The notes beneath the pieces were generated by a model. It was not told where the DNA came from and did no database searches. It saw nothing but the letters and a program-made list of their open reading frames with translations. A stretch of DNA of 64,000 bases. Source: Perilla frutescens. Lineage: Eukaryota > Streptophyta > Magnoliopsida > Lamiales > Lamiaceae. Numbering within the stretch: position 1 is the first letter of the stretch; each line of letters begins with the position of its first letter. Of this stretch, positions 20,533-32,958 are shown one piece after another. Location of the stretch: assembly GCA_026008535.1 (NCBI GenBank), contig BRKX01000012.1, positions 26,875,848 through 26,939,847 on the forward strand, given 5' to 3'. A program made the translations under genes and the position numbers.

Positions 20533-22865
20533 TTTGGGGTGGGTCGTTATGGTATACTAAAAATTTCATGTCGTACCGTATACCGTACCGAAATTTCGAT
20601 ATCGAAAAAATTCATACCGTTCTCGTATCGAAACTTTCGGTATACCGAACTTCGATATACCGAAATTTTGGTATACGCCGTAACAGATATTGATATCGTA
20701 CCGATATTTTCGATATATCGTACCGTACTAATATTATGCGGTATACCGAAAATACCGAATTTTACATGTCGTACCGATCCGAATTCTACAAATAACAACA
20801 TAAAAATTCATGTCTCAACAATCAAAATACCAACACCAAACAAGTTTAATAGTCCATTTCTTAACAACCAAAATTCAAATATAATATTATTAAATGAAAT
20901 AACATAGCAACTTGATGTTGAGTAGATCTCGGTAATTTTTAGATATATTTAATATTTGTATATTAGTATAAAAGAATCAAATATAGTCTTGATGATGAGA
21001 GTTATTCATTTTAGATGAAACTTATATAATGATATTTTTTATATAAACAATTCTTGATTATGATTTATTAAAATAAATATTCACTATTTTTATTAAATTT
21101 ATTTATTAAAGATTTAATTATTAGTATTACATGATTAATTTTTTAGATATAGATATAAATATAATTTTATATAGTTTATAATTTTTTATGCAATATAGTG
21201 AAAAACTTATTAATGGACAAATAAAGTTTTATTTCATCATTCATATGCATAAATCCCGGTAATTTTCAGATATACTTAATATTTTGTATATTATAATATA
21301 GAAGAATCAAATATAGTCTTGATGATGAGAGTTATTCACTTTAGATGAAACTTATATAATGAGATTTTTTATATAAGCAATTCTTGATTATGATTTATTA
21401 AATTAAACATTCATTAATTTGTATTGAATTTATTTACTAAAGATTTAATTATTAGTATTACATGATGATTAATTTTTTAGATATAGATATAAATATAATT
21501 TTATATAGTTTATAATTTTTTATGCAATAGAGTGAATAACTAATTAATGCACAAATAAAGTTTTATTTCATCATTCATATACATAGATCTCGGTAATTTT
21601 TAGATATACTTAATATTTGTATATTATAGTAATGAAGAATCAAATATAATCAAGATTAATATTTAACTTTTCAACGGAAAGTGTCATTTATCTAAGCTTA
21701 GCTTAATTTTAGATTAGCAATTTTTTATTCAACTTTTCAATGGACCATTTTATATTATTGCATTGTATTTCAATTTCTAATATATATATATATATATATA
21801 TTTGATTAAATACTTGAGTTTTTGTATTTTCATCATCATCACAAACACATGTATAAATTATTTATCATTCATATATACGTACATTAGTCATGTTCATATT
21901 CGTATATTCATTTTATTTTTAATTATACTCATAATTGTAATCTTGTTAGATAATTATATAATTCCTCATATTAGTTTATTATTTTTCATTAGTCATGTTC
22001 AAAAGTCATTATATAAATATTAAAGTTTTTTTTTGTTTGTATGATAAAATTGTTAATTGTTATATTATTGCATTGTATTATTCTTTCTCATTTTGAATTT
22101 TTGATATATTTGATTAAATATTTGAGTTATAATTATAAATCCAAATTTTAAATAAATGTTACACTATGGTAGAATCAAACGAATTCAAATATAATTATAT
22201 GATTAACTATTTCTTATTATTTTATTTTATTTTATTTTATTTTCCTTATTATTTATTTTATTCAAAATTGTAATCCACATTAGTTAAGTAGTTCATTCAT
22301 ATTAGTTTATTATTTTTCAATATGAGTCATATTCAAAAATCAATATATAAATAGCGAAGTGTTTCTCTTATATCTCATATATATTTATTAATTTTCAAAT
22401 ATTGTATTTTTGCTAAACTTTTATAAAAAAAACTTACTAAATATTATTTTATTGCATTCTATTTCTTTTTTCTTTCTTTCTCATATTTATAAATCTAAAT
22501 TTTAAATATTTGTTACAATATTATAATTATAACAATGAATTATAGATGTGATTTTTTTTTTAAAAAGATGATATGTATCGGTATATCGATATACCGTACC
22601 GTACCGAGACATCAATATACCGTCTGTATACTGGTATACCGTGGAATTTTGGTATATATACCGAACACCGATATATACCGAAATACCAGTATATACCGAA
22701 ATTTCACAATATACCGAAATCTCGGTATACCGCGATATACCGTAATTTTTAAAAGTTCATACCGTTACCGTATCGAAAATTCAAGGTACGGTATCATACC
22801 TTACCGAAAATCTCAATATACCGAAAATTCGGTATTTTCGATATTTCGGTATATTTCCCCACCCC
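20533..22865. mobile_element. hAT-like non-autonomous element with GGTATACCG sub-terminal repeats
   Basis: About 270 bp at each end is built from repeated TACCGAAAT, GGTATACC and GTACCG motifs in opposite orientation. The termini are GGGGTGGG-like on the left and CCCCACCCCT on the right. The 10-bp direct repeat TACCTATGAT (20523-20532 and 22866-22875) contains the target duplication, most simply the 8-bp type of hAT elements. The interior is AT-rich and non-coding with a 330-bp tandem repeat. The exact first base on the left is ambiguous by two or three bases. Confidence 0.75.
20925..21660. repeat. Tandem direct repeat, about 330-bp period
   Basis: The motif CTCGGTAATTTTTAGATATA starts copies near 20930, 21257 (CCCGGTAATTTTCAGATATA) and 21591, with periods of 327 and 334 bp. 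Copies 1 and 2 are near-complete (GTCTTGATGATGAGAGTTAT and so on) and copy 3 is partial. It is located inside the hAT-like element. Confidence 0.85.
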
Positions 22866-22875
22866 TACCTATGAT

Positions 22876-23215
22876 CAATAGCTAGGGTTTAGAAATTAAG
22901 CAAAAGTCGATTTTTTATTATTATTTTTTTCAATCGAAACGACGTTTCAGACCAAATTTTTTTGTAGTGTGGAATCCCGAACATGCGTTTTATTCTAATG
23001 AGGAAAATCAATTAACAAAACTATATAAAAAGAGCTAGATGTTTTTTAGGGGACACTAAATTTTAGTGTATGATTTATTTACTCTTTCGAGTGCAAAAGC
23101 AGACGTGCAAATATTTGATCAGTAGACTTAAAATTTGGTAAATCGAGAAATTAATATAGACTATATATAAGGCCGTGGTTCATCTAATGGTCCATTATCG
23201 AATAAAAGGAGTATA
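22876..23215. other. Short intergenic gap
   Basis: No gene or repeat was recognised between the two hAT-like elements. Confidence 0.45.
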
Positions 23216-23223
23216 TATATATA

Positions 23224-24032
23224 CAGGGCCGATCCTAATGATTTGGTGGCCTCAGTCGAGATAAAAAAATGAGGCCCCTATTTTTCATTTTATAATTTAA
23301 TAAATAAATTGAACAACATACACTATATGCAAAATATTTATATTATGGTTTAAATGCAACTCGCCTAACAGTTTTTGAAGCAAATTGAAATTCTCCTCAC
23401 AAATACAATAAACAAAATAATATACAAAATAATGAAATAAATTACCTATTATTGGCTCCAAAGTTTTGCAATCTTCGCCGTTAGCTTGCTTGGCTTTATG
23501 ATTACAAATGGAAAAAGAAGCAGCAGAAGAGAAAAGGAGGGCGGTTCTCACAAACTGTACTGTTTAATGTGTTTATGTGGTTTAATATTTTTATGTTGTT
23601 TTAACTTTAATTAAAAAATATGTATTGAGATTAAATAATAAATAATTCAATATTAATAAAAAAAAAGTTGATGTACTGTTTAATCTGTTTTTGTGGTTTA
23701 ATATTATTATGTTGTTTTAACTTTTAATTAAAAAATATGTATTGACTTTAAATAATTAAATAATAAAAAAAAAGTTGGGATTTGATTTTGAGAGGGTTGA
23801 TGGCAGCTGTAAGGAACAAAACTTTGCAAGTGCATGTAAGAAGGATCGAACACCTTGCCCTTCACATCTTTTTGGCAAGGTTTAACCACTAGGCCAACTC
23901 CATTTATGTTACACATTAACAACTATGTATATATATAAAATATTTTTGAAAATTTTGGGGCTCCTATTTTTTTTCGTATTTTTCGGGGCCTGAGGCGACC
24001 GACTCACTTGCCTCGTGCAAGGAGCGGCCCTG
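23224..24032. mobile_element. hAT-like non-autonomous element, 809 bp
   Basis: The terminal inverted repeat is CAGGGCCGATCCT on the left against AGGAGCGGCCCTG on the right. Both ends touch TATATATA, which could be an 8-bp target duplication but lies in a TA microsatellite, so it is not decisive. CAGGG termini are common in hAT elements. An internal direct repeat of about 100 bp (GATGTACTGTTTAATCTGTT type, near 23560 and 23665) and a SINE-like segment occupy the middle. A minus-strand 84-codon frame (23297-23551) has no recognised domain. Confidence 0.65.
23772..23905 (-). repeat. tRNA-like SINE fragment inside the hAT-like element
   Basis: The minus strand shows an A-box-like TTGGCCTAGTGGTTAA (near 23895) and a B-box-like GTGTTCGATCC (near 23850) with tRNA-like spacing. 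No target duplication was identified, so it may be part of the host element and not a separate insertion. Confidence 0.4.
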
Positions 24033-24057
24033 TATATATATATATATATATATATAT

Positions 24058-25309
24058 CAAAATTGCTAATTTGGTCAAAAAGTACACGTCCATTTTGGAT
24101 TCTCTATCTTATGATATGATAATGTTTTATCTCCAATTTAATTTAGCATTAATAATATATGTTTATTGAAGGAAGGAAGATATGGATGAGTTAAAATTCG
24201 GATCAAAATATAATCAAACATCAACAAAATTATAAATGTGACATTTAATATATATGAGTTTTAACCGGGATCTTGATCCATCTTATAAATTTTAACCCAA
24301 TTTTTTGTCATAATTAAAGAAAACATCACATCCTATCATGCATAGAACATATACATACGTACCATCAGAAAAATGCATCCTGCCACTTTCTATGTAATTA
24401 AGGATCAAACTTTTATGTAACTCAATGTTAAATAAAAGAAAAGGAAAAAGAAGGTTTCGAACATGTATAATACATATAAGAGTGATATGACACATTTTAA
24501 AAATGAAACCACTAATTCTCAAGTTTAATAATTAAAATAAAATATGAGATATAATATATGACAAGATTCGATGTAATCTTGGCCAGAAGTCATCGGGATA
24601 CCCAAACGATATTGAAAATCCTGTGTGAAAGAAAGAGGTTTTCGATTAAAAAAAAATCCTTCCACAGCTCCAAAAAAAAAAAGGTAAGCCATAGAAAGAG
24701 CTAAAACCATGTTATCTTAATCACTTTTCAATTTTCAACTCTAACACTAATAATAATTATATAGTTATTTTTAGCTTTAACCAAAAGCTAACACGTACGT
24801 AATATTCTATATTTATGTCTCCAATTTCTTTTGTTTGCCAAGTAGTTATAATAATACCATTCTTGATTCAAATTCAGATGAATTCATCGCTTTTGACTGC
24901 ACGATTCATAAATTTTGGATTTTTCCTATTTATTTATTCAAGACATACATGCGCGGTAACTCAGAAACACTATTGAACACAAATTCAATAAAATTATCAT
25001 CGATATTCTAAAAAAAATTAATAATAAAAAATTATCTTCGACCTAATTAATCTACTAAGTTAACGTAACTTCAATTTTAATCCATCGATCTAGAAATAGA
25101 TAGTACTATATATTAATTAAACTTTCGTATCATACTCGAACACCATCTACGTAAGATTCGATAGTACGATATTGTCACAAGTTAATCGAACTTTTTTGTA
25201 ACAGATAAGATTATCACTTTATAAAATTATTTATAAAAAGTTTTTTTTTCTTACTTTAGTAAAGTTGGCGGAACAAATATGGAATAAGAATACTAGGAGA
25301 GGAAGAGGA

Positions 25310-25340
<31 letters not shown>

Positions 25341-25434
25341 GAATAGACGTAGCTTGTATAGAAAATCAGAAGAAGAGTATATATATATATATATATTTTT
25401 TGTTGCATGTAAATTTAGTAGGAAAGAAGCAAAA
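24058..25434. other. AT-rich intergenic sequence upstream of the glycine-rich gene
   Basis: No coding region is supported. Two TA tracts lie close upstream of the next gene (about 25314-25340 and 25378-25396), and its promoter is probably within this stretch, but no unambiguous TATA box can be picked out among the TA repeats. Confidence 0.45.
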
Positions 25435-26058
25435 ATGAGAAGTAAACAAGGGTTTCTTCTATTTCTGTTCATGGCCCTCTTATTCCTTTGCATGGATCAT
25501 CATCTACCTGCAGCTGCTTCTCCAGGTATGCTTACTCGAATTTTCTTCTTATTTCAAGCTTTAATTTCTTAGATAAATCTGTTATATATAATCTGTAAAT
25601 TAAACTAATGAAATCATGTTCTAATTAATTTGAGATCTAAATTGATGAATTAATAGTTATAGGCACGAATGAATTGTGAAATAATAATAATTTGCAACAA
25701 TATATCTAACTTTCTTCAAAGCTCAAATTCAGTTGAAAACATGAAAGAAAATGATCAAGAAAGAGGCATAGCCATAGCCCACCGCAGCAAACTCGGCCAT
25801 GGGACTATTGGTGGAGGCGGAAATGGTGGCAACACTGCAGTTACTGGCAGCACGGCGGTGGTTTCCGGCGAAAATAATGGTGGTTCACACAACCCCGGTG
25901 GTGGTGGTGTGACGCCTTTGTATGCAGCCGGTGCTGGAAATAACCGCCACCCCCACCACGGCGGAGGAAACCGCGCCCAAGGCAGAACATGGCCGGAAAC
26001 CTTGGCCATAACTACGTTTGCATGGTTTCTACTACTATGTATCAACCAATATTTGTAA
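25435..26058 (+). CDS. Small secreted glycine-rich protein
   Basis: A two-exon gene: exon 1 25435-25525, exon 2 25733-26058, giving 138 residues. The intron begins GTATGC and ends CAG; the earlier AG at 25720 would give an immediate stop, which supports the chosen acceptor. Residues 1 to about 28 form a signal peptide (MRSKQG, then a run of Leu/Phe, cleaved near HLPAAASP). The middle is rich in Gly, Asn, Thr and His (GGGGNGGN, PGGGGV, HHGGGNR). The last 18 residues are hydrophobic (ITTFAWFLLLC), which could be a membrane segment or a GPI-anchor signal. An in-frame ATG further upstream (25339) reads through the TA repeat and is an unlikely start. The product is probably exported to the cell surface or wall; I do not recognise a named family and assign no function. 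Confidence 0.75.
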
Positions 26059-26271
26059 ATTTAAGAATGTAAGAGTCAATAAGAGATTGTACAGCCTAAT
26101 CTCATTCTTGGTTAAGTTTTTTTTTTTTTTTTTCATGTTTTGTTGATTATATTGACAAAATGTATGTATTTGTACACATATAAGGGTGAATAATATATGT
26201 TTCTTCGTTCTACCTATTAGCTATACAAATTAATGTTTACTCAAAACTTTCACAAAAAAGAGAGCCAGATG

Positions 26272-26677
26272 TCCCAAGAGGGATGACCTAGTGGTGGAGT
26301 GGTGTTTCTTGAGGCCAAAGGTCTCGACCCACCACCAACACCACTAGGTGTGAGCTGGCTTGCCAAGTGTGGTTTACCTCCCCGTGTAGGTTTGCAAGCT
26401 ATTACACAGGGGCGGGGCTTGCCAAGTGTGGTTTACCTCCCCTGTGTAGGTTTGCAAGCTATTACACAGGGGTGGGTATATGTAGGTTTGCAAGCTATTA
26501 CACAGGGATGGAGTTTACCCAAGCCCCAAGTGTGGTTTACCTCCCCTGTGTAGGTTTGCAAGCTATTACACAGGGGTGGGTATGTGTAGGTTTGCAAGCT
26601 ATTACACAGGAGTGGAGTTTACCCAGTGCGCACCACGGTAGCGGCTGCGGGTTACCCTCGACATAAAAAAAAAAAAG
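26272..26677 (+). mobile_element. tRNA-derived SINE with tandemly expanded 3' body
   Basis: The head has A-box-like TGACCTAGTGGTGG and a degenerate B-box (GGTCTCGACCC). The body contains five copies of TGTAGGTTTGCAAGCTATTA from 26387 on, then GCGCACCACGGTAGCGGCTG and a poly(A) run (about 26665-26676). The 13-bp AGAGAGCCAGATG occurs on both sides (26259-26271 and 26678-26690) as the target duplication. It belongs to the same family as the minus-strand cluster at 1.2-1.7 kb. Reading frames through the repeats are not genes. Confidence 0.85.
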
Positions 26678-26690
26678 AGAGAGCCAGATG

Positions 26691-26830
26691 CAATTATATT
26701 CAAGATCGATTTGCCCAGTTTGTAAAAATGTGATTTTGGTAATTAAGATTAATTGTATGTTGAAAATCTATTAGAAACACTTATATACGCTTCGAGATAC
26801 ACATTTTCCAATAAAATGTAACATCATATC

Positions 26831-26862
<32 letters not shown>

Positions 26863-28219
26863 ATGGAAATAACTAATAGTTGATTTTTCAATATAATTTT
26901 ATTTTGAAAGGGAAGCAGTTCATGATTGATCCTCGCTTTTTGTGTTATCATTCTTTTTCTTTTTTGTTTTATTTCTGTGATCTTTATTAGTTGGAACTTG
27001 GAAGAAGCTCTGCGTTGTATTGTGATGATGTATAATTTGACATGATAACATGAGTTGAAAGAGGGGATTCATTGGTGGATTGTGGGGCAAAAACAGTGGG
27101 ATTTCAACCACCAAATACAGTGGGATTTAAAAAAATAATAATAATATTCCAAAAATATATAATATTTTACTTAAATTCATTATTTTTCAATAACAGAAGA
27201 TCATCCTGTTAATTAGATAATTAATAATTCATAACTAATCGAAGTATAAATAGTTGCCAATTTGCCAAAAAAAGAAGAAGAAGAAGAAGAAGAAGGGGTT
27301 ATATATATAAACGTATTCATAAAAGTTTAGGTTGTGTTTCCTCCAGTTATTTGGAAAGTTAGAAACAAGGCGAGGAAGAACGAACGCTCTTTGAAGTGGC
27401 CTAAACTTGCACATTAAATCTCCAAAAGTTTTTTATTTTATTTTTAATTGGAAAAGAGGTAGGGGTGGATTTCGAATTGGGACACCACCGTCAATGAGTT
27501 GTTACTTCCATGGTTAATAGGAACCATATTCAATCACCAATCTATTTCCAAATAGGTGAGATTAATGAATGTAAGTTTATATATTAAAAAAAGGTACATT
27601 GATTAATATGTAGAATTATCATGAAACAATGTTAATATCTCCGTTAGCCAGCATACACAAACACAAATTGCATGCAGTAGGTTGTTCATAAAATTTACAA
27701 GATTAAACACAGATCTCAGCTTTCCAAGAAGCTACATTCATATCATAATCTAATCTTGATATATCTCCATCACATATAATACGGCGTGGACGGAAGCGTT
27801 GCTACTCCAGGGGTTCGTGTCCCAAAAATTAACCCTAATGTCGACAGAATAATATAGGCATAATACAAAATTATGCAGCCTATATTATAATAAATCAGAC
27901 ATATATAATTCAATGCACACATAATGAAACATGATTGAATTAAAGGGCCTAGCTAGCTAGGTTGGGACAACATGTTATTATCCTACAATGTGGGGAAGTT
28001 CTAGGGAAACAAAAGCAGCAGTCGAACGAACTAAGACAATGTTTGCCCACTCATTGAGGCTGTCACTTTAGCAAATGGAAAACTTTACATACTGAGCATC
28101 CCAACATGAACTCTGTTCGGACATGACACCTCAAACTTGCAAAAGTGATGGAAGATAAAAGCAAAGGTTGTAAAGAAAAAGGATAAAACATAAAGAAACC
28201 TAAAGAATGGCTGGATGGG

Positions 28220-28260
<41 letters not shown>

Positions 28261-28627
28261 CTGATGCTCAAATTGTACTGCATATCTACAGTTGTATCAA
28301 ATGGTTGAAGTGCCAGGAATGAAATAAGAAACTCTACTTCAAGAAAAATGTGAATCGATATAGTTTTCTACATTGAAACAGTTTTGGAGTAATACTTTCA
28401 GAATTGAGGGGATATACAGACAGGGTTGGTGGCAGGTCGAATTTATGCTTTTCAATATTTTGCCTGCTTTAAGCAAGAGAAGTAAAATTACTAATGGCAC
28501 AATCTCAACTTTGATGGTAAGCATGGACCACCGTGCGTTGAGAAATAGAAAGAAAAATAAAGCTGCAAGCATCACTAATTACCTCTTGATTACCAAGATT
28601 TGCCTTCTAAACCTCAACCAACTTCCT
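26691..28627. other. Intergenic, simple repeats only
   Basis: Contains (GT)n(GA)n at about 26831-26861, (AAG)n at about 27272-27295 and a 36-bp (CT)n tract at about 28219-28254. The (CT)n tract probably lies just beyond or within the 3' untranslated region of the minus-strand hemerythrin gene. No protein-coding region is supported. Confidence 0.5.
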
Positions 28628-30922
28628 TTAATCAACCATCATGTGCAGCATGAGTGACACTCGGACATTGTCGCAGTATTTCTTGATCAAGCTAAAGTAC
28701 TGCATGGCATCTTGAGGGCTCAGGCCTTCCATAAAGAAACGAAACAAGTGAGAGTGCGTCTCGCGCATCACGTCCAAGGACTGCTGCAACACTTTCACTT
28801 GCTGTGGCTTGTTTAACTCTGTGGCCTCCATTAGTGGCAATAGCTCTCGTTCCTCCTCTTCAAAGTGTTGCTTGCAGTTTTCCTGGTGATAAATTCAAAT
28901 AATCAGCAATGTTGAATGATATTCTCATAAAACAGGCAGAGATTTCAACAAATTCACCCGAACTGCATGCTGAATGAGAATCCCACCTTCAATTTCTTGA
29001 GTCGGGACAAAAGGCGACTGAATGCCTCTTGGTAGTCGGGGCTTCCAGCATTCATCACTCCTATGATCTTGATCTCCTCTTTAATACCATTCATTATAGG
29101 TAGGTCTCTTGCATGTTCCTCGTTGGCAGATTTGCACAATCCTACATCATCGCATGTTAAACCACACATAACTAGCACATGTAAATCACTTCTAAATCAA
29201 TCACCCCAGAGCTGTTATGATGAAACTAAAACACAATAAATTAAAAGTGGCACCAGCAGAATTTATAGAATCTGAGTCTGTAGCAATCATAGCCCACTAT
29301 GAGCTACCACAAAATCATAAGAAATTCTTCCATGAAAGATAATAGAAGCTTGCACGTATTATTTTTCTCAGCCTAGGAAACATTTTACCATTTCACTAAC
29401 ACGTATTATTTGAGCTTTCGTCTCCATTCAGTGATATATTTCTGATGCAATTTCCCTCTATTTCCGGCAGGCAGGTTACGAACCTTTTATACAGAAAATT
29501 TGCAGAATTGCTCCAGCCTCCCTCCAACTCCAATCTTTTACATCACCCTCCTACCGTTTTAAACAGCTTCTAATTCCATGTCTCTCTCAGCTTATTCTAC
29601 ATTTTCCTCAAGAAATAGTGTTTATGCACACCTCAATCACAACCAGCGAACAATGTAAGCAACTTACAACTTTTGGCCCATTCTATAATCATAAAAAATC
29701 CAGTTTTGCAACTTTCAGTTCATAATCACAAATAAGTTCCAAACAAAAACAGAATAGAGTTCAAGATTTACGAAAAGAAAAAACTTGATCTTTGCCTAAG
29801 AAGATGAAAAACAGTTCTACTCTGAAATTACTAGAGAACTCTTTCACCACTCTCCAGCATTATAATCTAAATAACCCTAAAAAGTTTCCTCTTTTAGTTA
29901 CTCTTGTGGTGATTCTTCAATCTTCATGAACTAGAATGCCATAGATAGATAGCAATACAAATTGATATGTCCCTTTAATTCATGATCCACAAAAAACAAC
30001 TTCCTCACAGAAAAATAAATCAACAAAAGGCATATGCACATTGCAGAGACCACAATCAGGACAAAGACACAAGATCACATCCAACTAACCGCGGTCTTGT
30101 AGATGCTATACTCGATAGATACACGATGAGCAACATCTACCATCAATACCTCACACGCATGTCCATGATCGCATGGAAATGAACGGTACATATTGCACCT
30201 GAGATCTCACATACCTCGAAATGCAATCGGTATAAAACGTTGTACATACGTAACATTTTTTGTACATTGATCATCTAAAATACATTATCCATACACACAG
30301 TAAAATAACACATTGAAAATATAAAATAAAAATTCAGAAATTTACCTCGATCAGCAGATTCGAGGATCTGAAACAAAACCCTCTCTTCCATCTGCGCGTG
30401 CTCCAGCAACACCTGTTGCAGCTGCGAGTAGCTCTTCGCAAACTTCTTCACCTCCATTCGCGGGCTTCCCATCGACGGATCGCCCCTCGCGTTTCCCCCA
30501 CGCGCCGCCATGTCCTCCGCCCACTTCATCACCCTCTCCAGATGCCAATTCAAGCTCCGGTGCTGCAGCAGCACCACCCACACTACCGCCGGCGTCGTCT
30601 CCCCGCACCACCCCCATATACTACTGGGCGTGCTGTTCGTCACCGTCAACGGCGGGTCAGGGAACTTGGAATTCAAGTAGCGGAGAATCTCCTCGACCGA
30701 GCCGGTAACGACGTCGGATTTGTACATAATTGTGGGGTTTTCTTGCGCGTCGGAAGGGACGAACTGCAGTGTAACGGGCTTGTACAAGAGGGCTAACCGA
30801 ATGTGGGAGGTGGCGATGCTTTCCGGATGGCCGTACAGCTTGACCACCGCCGGCGGCTTTATCAGCTCCGACGGCGCGATTTCCGCCGCCGATTTCTTCG
30901 CAGTTCCCACACAATTCCCCAT
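28628..30922 (-). CDS. Hemerythrin HHE cation-binding domain protein (At3g54290-like)
   Basis: Three exons on the minus strand, 30922-30346, 29141-28987 and 28882-28628, join in frame with GT-AG introns to give 328 residues. The C-terminal half has the histidine/carboxylate pattern of hemerythrin-like four-helix metal sites: HAQMEERVLF (His175, Glu179), EEHARDLP (His202) and HFEEEERELLP (His250, Glu254). The first 110 residues resemble a GST-N/thioredoxin-like fold (KLYGHPES, then HIRLALLYKP). The N-terminus MGNCVG fits N-myristoylation plus palmitoylation, so membrane attachment is likely. The overall design matches the plant family of Arabidopsis At3g54290 (recalled). It probably binds iron or another metal; the substrate is unknown. 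The start is supported by the absence of a better ATG and by the MGNC motif. Confidence 0.88.
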
Positions 30923-31371
30923 TTTTTTCTTCCAAAACCCCAAGAAACTCGGCGGAAAAAAAACCAAATGAGAATATGAGATTATAATAGACAAAAATGG
31001 GTTAACAAAATGGGATTTTCTTGCGAGAGTTATGGTTGTTAGGATAGAGTGAAAAGAGAAAAGGGCTTATGCTTAGCGCGTAAGAGAGAGGTAAAACAAG
31101 GATTAACAGAAATGAGAGCGACGAGACCTTTTTCTGATATACTGTATAATTCTGTATGTATAGGTGTATGTATAGGTGCATGTGGATATTGCTTGATTCA
31201 GAAGGGAATGAGATTGAGGGGAAAATAGTAAAAGATCTTATGGTTTTTCTGGTGTTAATTTTGATGGAATTAATATTATTACTACCAAGAAATAAATTCG
31301 AGTAATGGAAGATGGTGGCGCGCAGCCTAAGTGTTTGGTGAAAGTCCTCAGTCAAATCCCCAAGGGTTGCT

Positions 31372-31424
31372 CACGTGCTTGCTAGTTGAAGCATCCTAGG
31401 GTACGTCACGTGCTCGTCCACGTG
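31372..31424. promoter_or_regulatory. Cluster of three CACGTG (G-box/ABRE-like) elements
   Basis: CACGTG occurs at 31372-31377, 31407-31412 and 31419-31424, about 450-500 bp upstream of the hemerythrin gene start. The last is in the context TCCACGTGTC, a strong ABRE/G-box form. Such clusters bind bZIP or bHLH/PIF factors and often mean abscisic-acid, light or stress control. That use here is inference. Confidence 0.6.
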
Positions 31425-32309
31425 TCTGGTTAATATATATATATTGTTTAAGGAATATGTATAATTAATATTGAAATATGTTGAATGATATAAATTATTA
31501 GTGGACTAACCAGTAAGAATCCTGGAAAAAAGTATTGATTCGATTAAAATAATATTATTTTAATTTGAATTACAATGATATTTTTGTGAAAGAATCTGGT
31601 GAATTTATTTAGATTCGTATTAAAAGATTGCTTGATCAAATGTTGGGATATACTTATCCCATCAGGTGATTGAATAATGATTATTTTTATTAGCGATATC
31701 TACAATTGAGATTTGTCGGATTCGATACTCGTATTTTTAACACATCGCACCAAATCAAATTTCTATTTTTATAGTAAATTCGGTGTTTTCATACTCTTTA
31801 TCATTAATGCAATAAATGTTACAAACCATTGGAAATTTTCAATGAGGCTGTTTATCTAATACTATCTAATAACCAAGTTTTCTCAATGATAATAGTTTTT
31901 TTATATAATTTGTTTAATATTTTTGCCATAATTAAATTCAGTGTATACTAAAAGAGTGAGGGTGTTCCAACTTCCAAGGCTCCGAGCACATTTATAACTG
32001 CAGCTGTGAAGATAATTAGATAAGGAACCGCATCATAATCCAATTCAGTAATAATGGCAAAATGAAATATATAAAGTAATCATACATTTACCAACATTAT
32101 ATTATATAATAAATATGAAATAATTGAATTTGAGGAGTGGTTATCCATTAGTAATTAGCCGTTGTGTTTTGGGCCCAAGCCTAGAGCCCAAGTTTGAGCT
32201 ATGTGGGTCTGACTACGTAGATGTGGGCCATCCGGAGCGTATTTTTTCAACAAACCAAACAATCAAAGCATAAAAATCATCACTTACTTCGGCTCTTTAA
32301 TTATTTTAA
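31425..32309. other. AT-rich intergenic sequence
   Basis: No gene was recognised between the G-box cluster and MULE-1. The last nine bases (32301-32309) are the left target duplication of MULE-1. Confidence 0.5.
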
Positions 32310-32958
32310 GGCTAAAGGACCAAATAGGCTCCTGAATTTATTTGGGGACTAATTAAATTTTTTAATTTTTTTTATCTCAATTGAGTTTCTAAACTTTTAA
32401 TTTGAGCTCAATCAAGTCCTTTCATCAAGCACCTCACAAACGAGACGTTAGTTGTCACACAAAACGACATCGTTTTGTGTTTGTTTAAAAAAATTAAACA
32501 TGTCCCAAAAGAAACCCGCCCCGCTTGCCCACCCCAAAATCAACTAACCCGGCTCAAAATTAAAATCAATTAATCTGCTTGCCTCTTTCATTAAAATACC
32601 AAAGCTGATGAAAATAGAATTAGGGAAGAAAATTTAGGGTTCTTCAGATTCTTAAGCAATCTCTCCCAAATCTTCTACGAATTTCTCACTTTTTCTCAAT
32701 CTTGTTTGTATACCAAACATTTAATTGAGTTCGTTAGGGTTTAGAAAATTTAGGACTACCACGTCACACAACTCTCTGCTCCACGTTGGATTAGAGGAAG
32801 CAACGTGGCCGTCCACGTCAGATCTGCACATGCGACACACGACGGTAAGAATCCAGTTCCAATCTAATAGATTATTGCAAAAATCTTTGTTTTTACATGT
32901 TTTTATGCTCTGCCTCTTATTTGTGTTTCTTTTTTTTTTGTCTGTAGACTTTGGTGTC

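Noticed and set aside
20539..20907. Tyr/Arg/Ile-rich frames on both strands, also at 22535-22885
   Set aside because: Generated by the GGTATACCG repeat arrays at the ends of the hAT-like element; no domain.
25755..26045. 96-residue minus-strand Pro-rich frame
   Set aside because: Antisense of the glycine-rich exon (Gly codons read as Pro); the plus strand has signal peptide and splice sites.
26299..26666. Overlapping frames with repeated VGLQAITQG-like peptides
   Set aside because: They read through the tandem repeats of the SINE body.
27770..27840. GC-richer 60-bp patch with a short protein-like frame on the minus strand (WDTNPWSSNASVHAVLYV)
   Set aside because: Too short, with stops on both sides and no recognised family; probably chance or a tiny gene relic.
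30398..30971. Several long frames on both strands over the first exon of the hemerythrin gene
   Set aside because: Shadows of a GC-rich exon; only the MGNC frame splices to the HHE domain.
31002..31355. 117-residue minus-strand frame upstream of the hemerythrin gene
   Set aside because: It overlaps the likely leader of that gene, with low-complexity Ser/Leu/Phe composition and no domain. It could be an upstream frame but is not supported as a gene.
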